This document shows, piece after piece, positions 16,625-24,685 of a stretch of 50,577 bases of DNA (its first letter is position 1; every line of letters starts with the position of its first letter). The DNA comes from Phycisphaerales bacterium (lineage in GTDB: Bacteria > Planctomycetota > Phycisphaerae > Phycisphaerales > SM1A02). A model generated the notes under the pieces. It was not told where the DNA came from, did no database searches, and was given only the letters and a program-made list of their open reading frames with translations. Location of the stretch: assembly GCA_013003065.1 (NCBI GenBank), contig JABDLI010000132.1:1-50577 (forward strand). The letters are read 5' to 3'. The position numbers were made by a program, and so were the translations under genes.

Positions 16625-17728
16625 ATGCACGTGCTTGGTTTCGAGGGCTACGACGCCGGCTCCCACCACGCGGTCCGCGCGTCGATCACGCGACACTCGC
16701 GGCACGAGTGGACCTGGGTCACGCGTCCCGGGCGTGATTGGAAGTGGCGCATGCGGGTGGGGGGGCTGGAGCTGGTCGAGCAGGCCCGGCGGGAGAACGC
16801 GTTCACGCGGCCCGCGGACACGCTGTTCATCACCTCGATGGTCAACGCCGCCGATGTGCTCGCCGCGTTGCCGCGGAGGTGGCGGGATCGGCCGGCGATC
16901 GTCTACATGCACGAGAATCAGGCGGCGTACCCGGCCGGGGAACGGGGGCCGGATCCGCGTGACGTTCACTTTGCCCTGACCAACCTCGCCAGCGTGCGGG
17001 TGGCTGATCTGGTGATCTGGAACAGCGCGTGGAACCGGCGTTCGTTCGCCGCCGGCATACGCGCGATCATGCGTCACGCCAGGGACGCCGACGGGTCGCT
17101 CGTGGAAGGGCTGGAGGAGATCGGTACGGTCATCTGGCCGCCGGTCGAGCCCCCGCCGCCGGATCTCGGCGTTTTACATAACCGCGAAGCGGGGCGGACC
17201 ATCGACGGGGCGGGGGCCGGCGGGGCGGGAACGCGTGTCGTCTGGCCCCACCGGTGGGAATACGACAAGGGGCCGGACGAGCTGCTCGCGATCGCCGGCG
17301 TCGAGACCGAGCGTCTGAACCTCCGCTGGATCCTTCTGGGACAGCAGTTCGGGCAGACGCCGCCGGCCCTCGCTCGGTTCCGGGCCGAGCACGAGTCGGC
17401 CATCGTGCACGCCGGTTACGCCGCGGATCGCCTGGCGTACTGGAGGTGGCTCGCGTCCGCCGACTGGGTGCTGTCCACGGCGCGGCACGAGTTCTTCGGG
17501 ATCGCCGTGGTGGAAGCGCTCCTGGCCGGATGCCTGCCGTGGCTGCCGGCGCGTTTGAGCTACGAGGAGATCCTGCCGTCGATCGCGTGGGGGCTCGGTC
17601 CCGGTGCGTCACCGGACGATCCCGACGCGGTGCGACGGGCGGTCGCCGCTCACTTGCAGCCGGCGGTCGCGCCGAACGCCGTGGGGCACCTCGACGATGC
17701 GATCGAAGCGGTCGTCAATGCGACGTGA
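16625..17728 (+). CDS. tRNA-queuosine alpha-mannosyltransferase-like glycosyltransferase (DUF3524/GTDC1)
   Basis: A 367-residue GT-B enzyme of the GTDC1/QTMAN family, which adds mannose to queuosine in tRNA-Asp. The family N-terminus is clear: G-F-E-G-Y-D-A-G-S-H-H, T-R-P-G-R-D-W-K-W-R-M-R (33-44), T-S-M-V-N and Y-M-H-E-N-Q-A-A-Y-P. The C-terminal GT4-like part has P-H-R-W-E-Y-D-K-G-P and H-E-F-F-G-I-A-V-V-E-A. A Gly-rich linker near residues 182-203 carries a rare TTA codon. A bacterial substrate of queuosine-tRNA is inferred from the family. A QueC-like protein is encoded at 25792-26427. The start is ATG 16625 or GTG 16622. Confidence 0.85.
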   Translation: MHVLGFEGYDAGSHHAVRASITRHSRHEWTWVTRPGRDWKWRMRVGGLELVEQARRENAFTRPADTLFITSMVNAADVLAALPRRWRDRPAIVYMHENQAAYPAGERGPDPRDVHFALTNLASVRVADLVIWNSAWNRRSFAAGIRAIMRHARDADGSLVEGLEEIGTVIWPPVEPPPPDLGVLHNREAGRTIDGAGAGGAGTRVVWPHRWEYDKGPDELLAIAGVETERLNLRWILLGQQFGQTPPALARFRAEHESAIVHAGYAADRLAYWRWLASADWVLSTARHEFFGIAVVEALLAGCLPWLPARLSYEEILPSIAWGLGPGASPDDPDAVRRAVAAHLQPAVAPNAVGHLDDAIEAVVNAT

Positions 17729-18069
17729 TCCGGGAGGAGCGAACCCCCCTGGCATCCCGCCGATAATGCATGTTATGTAAAACGGGCCCGCAGCCACGGC
17801 CGCACGGGGCAATGCGAACCCCGACGATGATCGCCCGGGAGTTCGATCCCGATGACCGGGAGGACGCCGTCACAACGCTCTGGGTGCCAATGAAAAAGAG
17901 GCCGGACCGGGGAGGGAGTTCGGTCCGGCCTGCTCGTTCGCCAGCGGATGTTCGGAGTACCCACCGGCTCGGCCACGGAGGGTCCGGTCGTGTGGCGATT
18001 CGACCGGACGGGGCCTGGATGCCCCACGGTGGTCTTATCGGGCCGGCCAAGGTCCGAGTTGAGGTTGGG
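17729..18069. other. Intergenic region with a minus-strand terminator, no gene seen
   Basis: 341 bp between convergent gene ends. It holds an AT-rich patch near 17763-17783 whose GTTATGTAAAAC is the exact reverse complement of 17171-17182 inside the QTMAN gene, and the terminator at 17892-17931. A T-arm-like GTTCGATCC at about 17840 has no tRNA around it. Confidence 0.6.
17892..17931 (-). terminator. Rho-independent terminator of the sigma-factor operon
   Basis: Perfect 10-bp stem AGGCCGGACC (17899-17908) with GGTCCGGCCT (17922-17931), loop 13 nt. On the minus strand it runs into C-T-T-T-T-T-C. It lies about 140 bp past the stop of the 18070-19662 gene. Confidence 0.88.
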
Positions 18070-19662
18070 TCAGGGTTCGCGGGGAAGTTTCTTCTCGGGC
18101 CCGGCCGCGTCCGACACGCCGGGACGGAGCTCCAGCTCCACGTCCAGGTGCATCGTCCGTTCGCAGGGCCGCTTCAACCGCCACTGGCACCAGTCGAAGC
18201 CGGCGGCGAGGTCGGAGAGCGTGAGGAACGTCTCCCGCAGCGCATCGACGGCCTCCGGATCATCGACCGCGAGCCGCGCTGCTTCATCGGCGTAGCTGCG
18301 CAGATGACGTCCGACCCGCCCCCCGTCCAGACACCCGCCCCCGGCCCACCGGCCGACGTCGGGCGGTCCGGGTGCGGCCTCTTCGATGGCGGTGACCGTA
18401 CGTGCGAGCTGTTCGGGATGCGTCGCGATGACGTAGAAGCTCCCCTGCCCGCCGCTGGCGACGGCCCAGCTCAGGCCGACGGACTGCAGCAACGGCTGCT
18501 CGGGCGCGAACGCGTGCATCCACCGCCGGAGATCGACGTGCCGGAACGTCTGGGCGTCCCCGGCCTCCGCGACCGGCGGCGGCACGAGCGCTTCGGCCGG
18601 CTGGAGCCGGTCGAGCCCGGCGCTGAAACGAATCAGGTGATCGTCGAGCTCGTCGAGCGCACCACGCCGATTGCGGATGCGAATGGCGAGCGCCGCCGCC
18701 GGCAACAGCTGATCGACGCCCTGTGCTTCCAGCCGTCCCTCGACCTCGCCGAAGGTGATGACCTGGCAGTCACGCCGGTTGGCCCGCATGGCCGCGCTCA
18801 GCAGCGGCACCCCGAGCGTTGCCTGCACGAACCCGTCGAGCGATTCGGGCCACGCCTCGACGGGCTCGATGAGTACGCCGAGGGCCTCCGGCCGGAAGGC
18901 CGTGAGCGGTGAGATGTCCCAGTCCGTCGTCGCGACGGGACCGCGGAACGGCGTGTGATCGAACCGCGCGGCGTGCCGAACCTGTACGCGGTCGGCCTCG
19001 ATACGGGCGCGGGCGATCGACCACCCCCCCATGAGCGCCGCGTGCCGAACGAAGACGCCGATCGTATCGCCGGGGCGACGCCGCAGACGGGTCAGCGATT
19101 CGTGATCGCCCAGCGCCCGATCCGGCCGCACGCCCCGGTGCCGTCGACGCAAGTGCTCGTTCATGAGACGACCGGCGGGCATCGGTCCGATTGCCAGCTC
19201 CCGTTCGCCCGTTTGCGCCCAGCGGATCGCATGCTCGGGCAGCTCGGCGATGGCGAACGACCCCACCGGCGCGAGCCGGCGTGGCCGCAACCGGCGTTCG
19301 AGCCGACGATGACGCTCGACGTCGATCTCGGTCAGCAGGAGCCAGTCGCGACGCGGGCCGTCCTCGCGCACCATGAGCGTGACGCGACGCTGGAGCCAGA
19401 CGTCGAGCGGATCGACCCCAGCCTGCCGCGTGAGCGTCGCCCACGCCGGCCCCGCCTCGCGGAGCATGCGGTGAAAGACGGCGGCGACCGGACGCGTCGC
19501 GACCGCGGCGCGAAGCTCACCAGTGTTCTCGACGTGAACGTACAAGCTGATGTCGGACGGCGTGTCGACCGCGCGGGCGAAGGGGTCGGTGGCCACGCCC
19601 GGGCCGGACAACGCGGCGGCGAACAGCGTCGCGCACAGAATCAGCGGTCGAATCCCGCACAT
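18070..19662 (-). CDS. Exported protein of unknown function (530 aa)
   Basis: I do not recognise the family. The 530 residues begin with a signal peptide (M-C-G-I-R-P-L-I-L-C-A-T-L-F-A-A-A..., cleavage near V-A-T/D). The rest is Arg-rich and soluble, with no transmembrane segment. Visible segments include Y-V-H-V-E-N-T-G-E-L-R-A, D-V-E-R-H-R-R-L-E-R-R-L and S-L-D-G-F-V-Q-A-T-L-G-V. Some features recall planctomycete proteins that sum per-iteration energies (DUF3352-like), but this is weak. It is the last gene of the unit, 11 bp after the anti-sigma-like gene, so it may be the envelope part of that regulatory system. Start ATG 19662. Confidence 0.82.
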   Translation of the reverse strand: MCGIRPLILCATLFAAALSGPGVATDPFARAVDTPSDISLYVHVENTGELRAAVATRPVAAVFHRMLREAGPAWATLTRQAGVDPLDVWLQRRVTLMVREDGPRRDWLLLTEIDVERHRRLERRLRPRRLAPVGSFAIAELPEHAIRWAQTGERELAIGPMPAGRLMNEHLRRRHRGVRPDRALGDHESLTRLRRRPGDTIGVFVRHAALMGGWSIARARIEADRVQVRHAARFDHTPFRGPVATTDWDISPLTAFRPEALGVLIEPVEAWPESLDGFVQATLGVPLLSAAMRANRRDCQVITFGEVEGRLEAQGVDQLLPAAALAIRIRNRRGALDELDDHLIRFSAGLDRLQPAEALVPPPVAEAGDAQTFRHVDLRRWMHAFAPEQPLLQSVGLSWAVASGGQGSFYVIATHPEQLARTVTAIEEAAPGPPDVGRWAGGGCLDGGRVGRHLRSYADEAARLAVDDPEAVDALRETFLTLSDLAAGFDWCQWRLKRPCERTMHLDVELELRPGVSDAAGPEKKLPREP

Positions 19663-19673
19663 CGTTCGTGTCT

Positions 19674-20126
19674 CTACAGCCAACGCACCGGCCCGATGGC
19701 CAGCTCGCCGCCGTCTCCGGTGGGTCGCGTGTCGGTCGGTCGCGGTTCCGGGGTCGGAACCGGCCGGACCGGTGCAACGGACGGCACCAGGTTGCGGATC
19801 GTCCGGAACCCGCGTTCGAGCTTCATCTGCTGGCGGCTCACGTCGTTCCCGAGCGCGGCGGGGACCGTGGGGCCCACCGGCTTGCGCGCCCGGGGACCGA
19901 TCTCGTGCATGGCGATCCCGAGTCCGATGACCCCGGCCACGGCGAGGGCAAACACGCCGCGGTCACGCCAGCGTCGTCGCCGTTCGCGGCGGGCGACCCG
20001 CGACGAAACGGGCATGTACCCCAGACGCCCCATGATCGAGCGGGTCATGTCCGGCCCGGCATCGGGGTTGGCGAGGACCTCGAGCAGCGTCTCCTCGGTC
20101 GGTGGCGTGAAGTGGTCGCCGCTCAC
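19674..20126 (-). CDS. Single-pass membrane protein, probable anti-sigma factor
   Basis: 150 residues with one membrane span (about 57-73, G-V-F-A-L-A-V-A-G-V-I-G-L-G-I-A-M) after a basic segment R-R-E-R-R-R-R-W-R. The cytoplasmic N-terminus (E-E-T-L-L-E-V-L-A-N-P-D) is short and acidic, and the outer part is Pro-rich. No zinc-binding H-x3-C-x2-C motif is present, so assignment as an anti-sigma factor rests on topology and context. GTG 20126 overlaps the sigma stop by 4 bp (GTGA), which points to coupled synthesis and a 1:1 partner. Confidence 0.72.
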   Translation of the reverse strand: MSGDHFTPPTEETLLEVLANPDAGPDMTRSIMGRLGYMPVSSRVARRERRRRWRDRGVFALAVAGVIGLGIAMHEIGPRARKPVGPTVPAALGNDVSRQQMKLERGFRTIRNLVPSVAPVRPVPTPEPRPTDTRPTGDGGELAIGPVRWL

Positions 20127-20719
20127 GTCCACACCTCCTCGGCCCGCGCGCATGCGATGCGATCGGAGACGATGGCCTCCCGCATGCGTCGTCGCGCGCG
20201 GTGCAGGTGGCTCTTCACGGTGCCTTCCGGCATCCCGAGGTGTTCGGCGATCTCGATGATGGACCAGCTCTGCTGGTGGAACAGCAGGACGATCTCCCGC
20301 TGCTGCTCGTTGAGGACGTCGAGGGCCGCTTCGAGAAGCTCGTGCAGGTTGGTCTGCGTCTCGGCGGCGGCCGACAGCCCACTCGGTGCTACCCCCCCGC
20401 TGCCGCGGGCGTTCACGGTGTCGGTGTCGTACGCCGGTCGCTGCTTCTGCATGGCGTTGACGTAGAGTCGCTTGGCGATCGTGAAGAGCCAGGTGCTGAA
20501 CCGGAATCGCGGATCGAATCGATCCAGGTTCTTCAGCACACGCACGAACGCCTCCTGGACGATGTCCTCGGCGACGTGCGGGCGTCCCGACATGCGGAGC
20601 ATGAACGCGAACAGGGCGTCCTGATGAGCGCGAATGAGCGTCTCGACGGCCCGGCCGTCGCCGGCCTTGGCGCGCCGGATCACCTCCCGCTCTGTCGAAC
20701 GCTGCATCATCACGGTCAT
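20123..20719 (-). CDS. ECF-type RNA polymerase sigma factor
   Basis: 198 residues with region 2 (D-A-L-F-A-F-M-L-R-M-S-G, A-E-D-I-V-Q-E-A-F-V-R-V, F-R-F-S-T-W-L-F-T-I-A-K-R) and region 4 (L-N-E-Q-Q-R-E-I-V-L-L-F, S-I-I-E-I-A-E-H-L-G-M-P-E-G-T-V-K-S-H-L-H-R-A-R-R). It recruits RNA polymerase to alternative promoters. ATG 20719 gives the longest reading; ATG 20710 fits better with TACAAT at 20723-20718, which would lie inside the longer version's start. It is followed by a membrane protein gene overlapping by 4 bp. A possible ECF-like promoter lies at 5606-5633. Confidence 0.94.
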   Translation of the reverse strand: MTVMMQRSTEREVIRRAKAGDGRAVETLIRAHQDALFAFMLRMSGRPHVAEDIVQEAFVRVLKNLDRFDPRFRFSTWLFTIAKRLYVNAMQKQRPAYDTDTVNARGSGGVAPSGLSAAAETQTNLHELLEAALDVLNEQQREIVLLFHQQSWSIIEIAEHLGMPEGTVKSHLHRARRRMREAIVSDRIACARAEEVWT

Positions 20720-20758
20720 TGTAGCTACCCCGGAAGCGGCCCTGCGTTGCGGGGCAAT

Positions 20759-20995
20759 TCAGCCGTCGAGGTCGGCTTCTTCGGCGGCAAGCTCCGCCTC
20801 GAGCCTCCGCAGCTCCGCCTCGGCGTCCTCGGGTCGGATGAGCTCGGCCTCCGCGGCGGCTTCCTCCTCGGTCGGAAGGACGTCGAGCACCTCCGCATCG
20901 GCGTCGGCCGTGGACCCGACGCCGGGCATGCTCTCGCAGCCCATCAGCCCGAGAAGGGCCGCGGCCGCCCCCAGCAATGATCGATGCAACTTCAT
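20759..20995 (-). CDS. Small acidic lipoprotein
   Basis: 78 residues. A signal sequence with lipobox L-M-G-C (Cys20) is followed by a very acidic Ala/Glu-rich helix (E-E-E-A-A-A-E-A-E-L, E-A-E-L-R-R-L-E-A-E-L-A-A-E-E), probably coiled coil. The family is unknown. ATG 20995 has AGGAG about 9 nt upstream. It is 38 bp after the Asn-rich gene and 39 bp before the sigma gene on the same strand, so co-transcription is likely. Its strong negative charge could pair with the very basic neighbouring protein. Confidence 0.75.
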   Translation of the reverse strand: MKLHRSLLGAAAALLGLMGCESMPGVGSTADADAEVLDVLPTEEEAAAEAELIRPEDAEAELRRLEAELAAEEADLDG

Positions 20996-21033
20996 TCGAT
21001 TCGCTCCTGGTTCGCCCCGTCGAGGCGGTCGCA

Positions 21034-21759
21034 TCAACCGCCTTGATTCGCGTTGCGATTCCGCCCGCGACGATTGTTGGGCTTCTTGCTCTCGTTCGAC
21101 GTGCTCGGGTTCGCCCCGTCTCGGCCCGCGTTCGTGTCGTCGTTGCGACCGTTGACGCCCCCCCGGTTCGCGCGATCGTTGGCGTTCTTCTGCTTGCGAT
21201 TGGCATCGGCCCGCTTCACGCGATTCGTGGCCTTCTGATAGGCGCCCTCGCCGTGCTTGTTGCGGATCTTCGCGAGCTTCCGCTCATGGACCCGGTTGAT
21301 CCGCTGACGCAGCCGGTTGGCGTTGTTGGCAAGGTTGGGATTGCCCCGCTCGTTCGCGATCTGGAGCAGCCGATTGATCTTCGCGATCCGCTTGCGGTAC
21401 TTGGCTTCTTCCTTCGCGATTTCACGGGCCAGCTTGTTGGCATCGCGGTCGTTCGCCCCGCCCCGCTCGTTGACACCGGTGCCACGCTCGTTCCCGCTGC
21501 GCCGGTTGGTCCGATCGCGTCCGTCGTCTTGATTCTGATTCTGATTCTGCCGTTCGCCGGTCGTCGCGTCGTTGCCGCCGGTCGAGCGATTGAGCGGCTC
21601 GTTCGTGCTCGACTGCGTTGGCTGCCCGGTGTTCCGTCCCGGTTGATTCTGGGCGGGGGCGGCGATCGTCAGGGTCAGCATCGCAATGAACGCGGACGCT
21701 CCGATCATCAGGCTCTGTCGTCGTTGCCGGGGGGGCATGGGGGGCATTGGGGGGGTCAT
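21034..21759 (-). CDS. Exported Asn/Arg/Lys-rich protein
   Basis: 241 residues. The N-terminus is Met/Pro-rich (M-T-P-P-M-P-P-M-P-P) before a signal peptide ending near A-A-P-A-Q. The mature part is low-complexity Asn/Gln/Arg/Gly (residues 38-110), then a basic coiled coil (K-L-A-R-E-I-A-K-E-E-A-K-Y-R-K-R-I-A-K-I), then an Asn/Lys/Arg tail. No catalytic motif is seen. Overall charge is strongly positive. ATG 21759 is fixed by AAGGAG 9 nt upstream; the longer reading to 21903 overlaps menG. It is the first gene of the sigma-factor run. Confidence 0.8.
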   Translation of the reverse strand: MTPPMPPMPPRQRRQSLMIGASAFIAMLTLTIAAPAQNQPGRNTGQPTQSSTNEPLNRSTGGNDATTGERQNQNQNQDDGRDRTNRRSGNERGTGVNERGGANDRDANKLAREIAKEEAKYRKRIAKINRLLQIANERGNPNLANNANRLRQRINRVHERKLAKIRNKHGEGAYQKATNRVKRADANRKQKNANDRANRGGVNGRNDDTNAGRDGANPSTSNESKKPNNRRGRNRNANQGG

Positions 21760-21871
21760 CGCTGCTGCTCCTTTCGATTCCTGCCGTCGAACGGGGCCGC
21801 GGATCGTACCGCGCCCACGAGAAACACGACACGCCGGCGTCGATCCCATTCCCGACCACGCGGACCGACTC

Positions 21872-22654
21872 TCAGCCCGCGATGCCGCGATAGGCGACGG
21901 CAATCCCCAATGTCATCGGGTGCGTCCGGCAGGTCTCGAACCCCGCGGCCGCCAGCAACGACTCGAACGCGTCGCCGTCGGGGAAGGTCGCGACCGAACG
22001 CGGCAAGTATCGATACGCGCCGCTGCGATCGTGTGCGATCCACGTCGCGGTGACGGGCATGATGCGTTTGCAGTACAGGTCGCTGCCGAACCGGGCGAGA
22101 CGCCCGCGGGGGCGCCCGAACTCCAGGACGACCACGCGACCGCCCCGCCGCAGCACGCGTCGGAACTCGAGAAGCGCCCGGCCCGGGTCCGCCACGTTCC
22201 GAATGCCGAAGGCGATCGTCACCACGTCGAACACGCCGTCGTCGAAGGGCAGATCCATGGCGTCGGCGAGCTGATACGTGGGCGTCGGGAATCCGGGCGG
22301 ACGCCGCTGGTCCGCGCTCTTCCGGCGGGCCAGCTCCAGCATGGGCTCGGTGAAGTCGACGCCGATGACCTCGCCCGGGCCCTCCCGGGCCAGCGCTTCG
22401 GTCAGGTCGCCGGTGCCGCAGGCGACGTCGAGCACCCGATCGGCCGGGCCGATCGACGCCAACGCGGCCGCCCGCCGACGCCAGGCCTGGTCGCGACCGA
22501 GAGAGTGGAGGCGGTTGTTGCGATCGTACGACCCGGCGATGGCCGCAAACATCGCCTTGACGCGATTCGCCTTGTCGGCGGTCTGGTGGGGATCGCCGGT
22601 GAGGGCGCTTGCAGACCAGATCGGCCCGGAAGATGATGCCTGATCGCGTGTCAT
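21872..22654 (-). CDS. menG: Demethylmenaquinone methyltransferase (UbiE/MenG family)
   Basis: 260 residues. The enzyme makes menaquinone from demethylmenaquinone (or acts in ubiquinone synthesis) with SAM. Family motifs: A-N-R-V-K-A-M-F-A-A-I-A-G-S-Y-D-R-N-N-R, the SAM motif V-L-D-V-A-C-G-T-G-D-L-T, G-V-D-F-T-E-P-M-L, D-A-M-D-L-P-F-D-D, I-A-F-G-I-R-N-V-A-D and V-L-E-F-G-R-P. The N-terminal ~25 residues are extra. It starts divergently 64 bp from the M48 lipoprotein gene. Menaquinone use is assumed from phylum, not seen. Confidence 0.92.
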   Translation of the reverse strand: MTRDQASSSGPIWSASALTGDPHQTADKANRVKAMFAAIAGSYDRNNRLHSLGRDQAWRRRAAALASIGPADRVLDVACGTGDLTEALAREGPGEVIGVDFTEPMLELARRKSADQRRPPGFPTPTYQLADAMDLPFDDGVFDVVTIAFGIRNVADPGRALLEFRRVLRRGGRVVVLEFGRPRGRLARFGSDLYCKRIMPVTATWIAHDRSGAYRYLPRSVATFPDGDAFESLLAAAGFETCRTHPMTLGIAVAYRGIAG

Positions 22655-22717
22655 GATCGGAGGACGATAGGCCCGCGTGTCGCCGGACGATCCGGCTCTG
22701 GTCCCAGGAGGAATCCC

Positions 22718-23539
22718 ATGCACCTCGCTCGTGTTCCGGCGCTGCTGCTCGCCGCGCTCATGCTGACGGCCTGCTCGACCAATCCGTCGACGGGTCGACG
22801 CCAGCTCATCCTGCTCCCCGGTCCCACCGTGGCGGCCATGGGCGTCGAAGCCATGCCCCAGATGATGGCCGAGTTCGGCGGGCCCGTCGAGTCGGCCCCG
22901 CTTCGCGACTACGTGAGCGACATCGGCTTTCAACTCGCCCGGCACGTCGAGCCGGAGTACGGCGACATCCAGTGGGAGTTCGTGACGCTCGATTCGGAGG
23001 TGGTGAACGCCTTCGCCCTCCCGGGCGGCAAGGTCTTCATCACCCGGGGTCTCCTCGAACGCTTCGACAACGAAGCCCAGGTCGCCGGTGTCCTCGGTCA
23101 CGAGATCGGGCACGTCACTGCCCGCCACGTGGACGAGCGGCTGAGCCAGGCGTTGGTCGCGCAGCTCGGCCTGGAGCTGCTCGGCGCTTACTCCGAATCG
23201 GCGCTGATCACGGAGGGGGCCGGGATGGCGACGCAAATCGGCATGCTCGGCTTCGGCCGGGGTCAGGAGACCGAGTCCGATCTCCAGGGCCTGAAGTACA
23301 TGACGGCGGCCGGATACGACCCGCACGGCATGTACGAGGTGCTCCAGGTGTTGCTCGAGGCCAGCCAGGGCGGTGCCCGTCAACCGGAGTTCCTGGCGAC
23401 CCACCCGCACCCGGAGACCCGCCTGAAGGCGATCGCGGCGCAGCTCGAGGGTCCCTACGCGTTCACCCGCGACAACCCGGCGTACGGGCGATACCCCGAA
23501 CGCTTCCGTCGGGGGGCCCTTCCCTACCTCGCGCCGTAA
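22718..23539 (+). CDS. M48-family zinc metalloprotease lipoprotein
   Basis: 273 residues. Lipobox L-T-A-C (Cys19) anchors it in the envelope. The zinc site is H-E-I-G-H (His128, Glu129, His132) with the third ligand probably Glu in E-T-E-S-D-L-Q-G-L. The segments N-A-F-A-L-P-G-G-K-V-F-I-T-R-G-L-L and H-P-H-P-E-T-R are typical of BepA/LoiP/YfgC-like proteins, which handle misfolded outer-membrane proteins. There is no TPR domain, as in LoiP-like members. AGGAGG lies 6 nt before the ATG. Confidence 0.93.
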   Translation: MHLARVPALLLAALMLTACSTNPSTGRRQLILLPGPTVAAMGVEAMPQMMAEFGGPVESAPLRDYVSDIGFQLARHVEPEYGDIQWEFVTLDSEVVNAFALPGGKVFITRGLLERFDNEAQVAGVLGHEIGHVTARHVDERLSQALVAQLGLELLGAYSESALITEGAGMATQIGMLGFGRGQETESDLQGLKYMTAAGYDPHGMYEVLQVLLEASQGGARQPEFLATHPHPETRLKAIAAQLEGPYAFTRDNPAYGRYPERFRRGALPYLAP

Positions 23540-23615
23540 CCCCAGGGGTTGGGTCGGGTTGCCGCCGGTCCCCAACCGGTCGGTCGTCCCCGCCCCGGTC
23601 CCGGCCTTTTCGGCC

Positions 23616-23645
23616 TTGGACACCAAATCGGCCGATCACTATAGT
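23616..23645 (+). promoter_or_regulatory. Sigma-70-type promoter
   Basis: TTGGAC (23616-23621), 18-nt spacer, TATAGT (23640-23645). It stands out in GC-rich surroundings and gives a leader of about 50 nt before the amidohydrolase ATG. Confidence 0.65.
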
Positions 23646-23705
23646 GCGAGCCGCCAAGACCCGACTGCGGGCCCCGGGATCCCTCCCCAGAGTGACCAAC
23701 GCACC

Positions 23706-24683
23706 ATGATCATCGACACGCACACCCATGTCTGGTTTGCGCTCGAGCAGCTCGGCCGCGAGATGGCCGCCCGGCTGCGTGTCACCCAGGCGGATCGTTG
23801 GGGCCAGTTCGACGCCTCCCCCGCCGCGCACGAACGGGAGATGGCCTGCGTCGACGCCGCGGTCGTCATCGGCTTCCGCAGCGAACGGCTCGGCGCCGGC
23901 ATCCCGAACGAGTACGTGGCCGATTTCGTCGCCCGCGATCCCCGCCGCCGGATCGGAATCGGCGGCGTCGATCCCCTCGCCACGGACGCGGCCGCCGAGA
24001 TCGAGCGGGTCGCCCAGCTCGGGTTGTCCGGTATCGCGGTCTGCCCGGCCAACCAGGGCTTTCACCCGGCGCACTCGGCCGCCATGCGGGTCTACGAGCG
24101 TTGCGTCGATCTGACCATGCCCCTGTTCGTGTCGGTCGGCTCCCCCCCGACCGCGAGCAGCCAGCTCGAGTTCGCCCGCCCGTCGCTCTGGGACGAGGTG
24201 GCCCGCAACTACCCCAACATGCCGATCGTCATCGGTGAGCTCGGCCATCCGTGGATCGACGAGACCCTCGTCCTGCTCCAGAAGCACGACAACGTCTGGG
24301 CCGACATCTCCGGCGTCGCCTCCCGGCCGTGGCAGCTCTACAACGCGTTGCTGAACGCCTCGAGCCTCGACGTGATGGGCAAGCTGCTCTTCGGCTCGGG
24401 CTTCCCGTTCGAGACGCCCGCCAAGACGATCGAATCGCTCTACAGCGTCAACGCCTTCAGCCAGGGCACCCAGCTTCCCGCCGTGCCGCGTTCTCAGATT
24501 CGCGGCATCGTCGAGCGGGACACGCTGACCGCTCTCGGCCTCGACGCCATCGTGCCCCCGCCCCGCGCGAAGGACGTGGAAGAGGTCGATGTCGGCGCCG
24601 GCCCCGAGGTGGTCGTGATGGACCCGGCGTCATCCCGTCGCGTGGGTCCGGGGCCCCGCCCCGCGACGCCGCCGCTTCAGTGA
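23706..24683 (+). CDS. Amidohydrolase-2 family metal-dependent hydrolase
   Basis: 325 residues forming a TIM-barrel hydrolase/decarboxylase of the ACMSD-like class. The N-terminal metal motif is I-D-T-H-T-H-V (His6, His8), later ligands probably His in F-H-P-A-H and H-P-W-I-D-E, and Asp in the late G-S-G-F-P-F-E region replaces the usual G-S-D-F-P (the catalytic Asp is Gly here). That substitution makes activity uncertain. The substrate is unknown. It overlaps nothing but sits 2 bp before the next lipoprotein gene, probably one transcript from the promoter at 23616. Confidence 0.85.
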   Translation: MIIDTHTHVWFALEQLGREMAARLRVTQADRWGQFDASPAAHEREMACVDAAVVIGFRSERLGAGIPNEYVADFVARDPRRRIGIGGVDPLATDAAAEIERVAQLGLSGIAVCPANQGFHPAHSAAMRVYERCVDLTMPLFVSVGSPPTASSQLEFARPSLWDEVARNYPNMPIVIGELGHPWIDETLVLLQKHDNVWADISGVASRPWQLYNALLNASSLDVMGKLLFGSGFPFETPAKTIESLYSVNAFSQGTQLPAVPRSQIRGIVERDTLTALGLDAIVPPPRAKDVEEVDVGAGPEVVVMDPASSRRVGPGPRPATPPLQ

Positions 24684-24685
24684 CG

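Noticed and set aside
17830-17860. tRNA-like T-arm (GTTCGATCC)
   Set aside because: No acceptor stem, D-arm or anticodon arm can be built around it.
22655-23626. Minus-strand frame joined upstream of menG
   Set aside because: It lies opposite the M48 lipoprotein gene, whose lipobox and H-E-I-G-H are clear.
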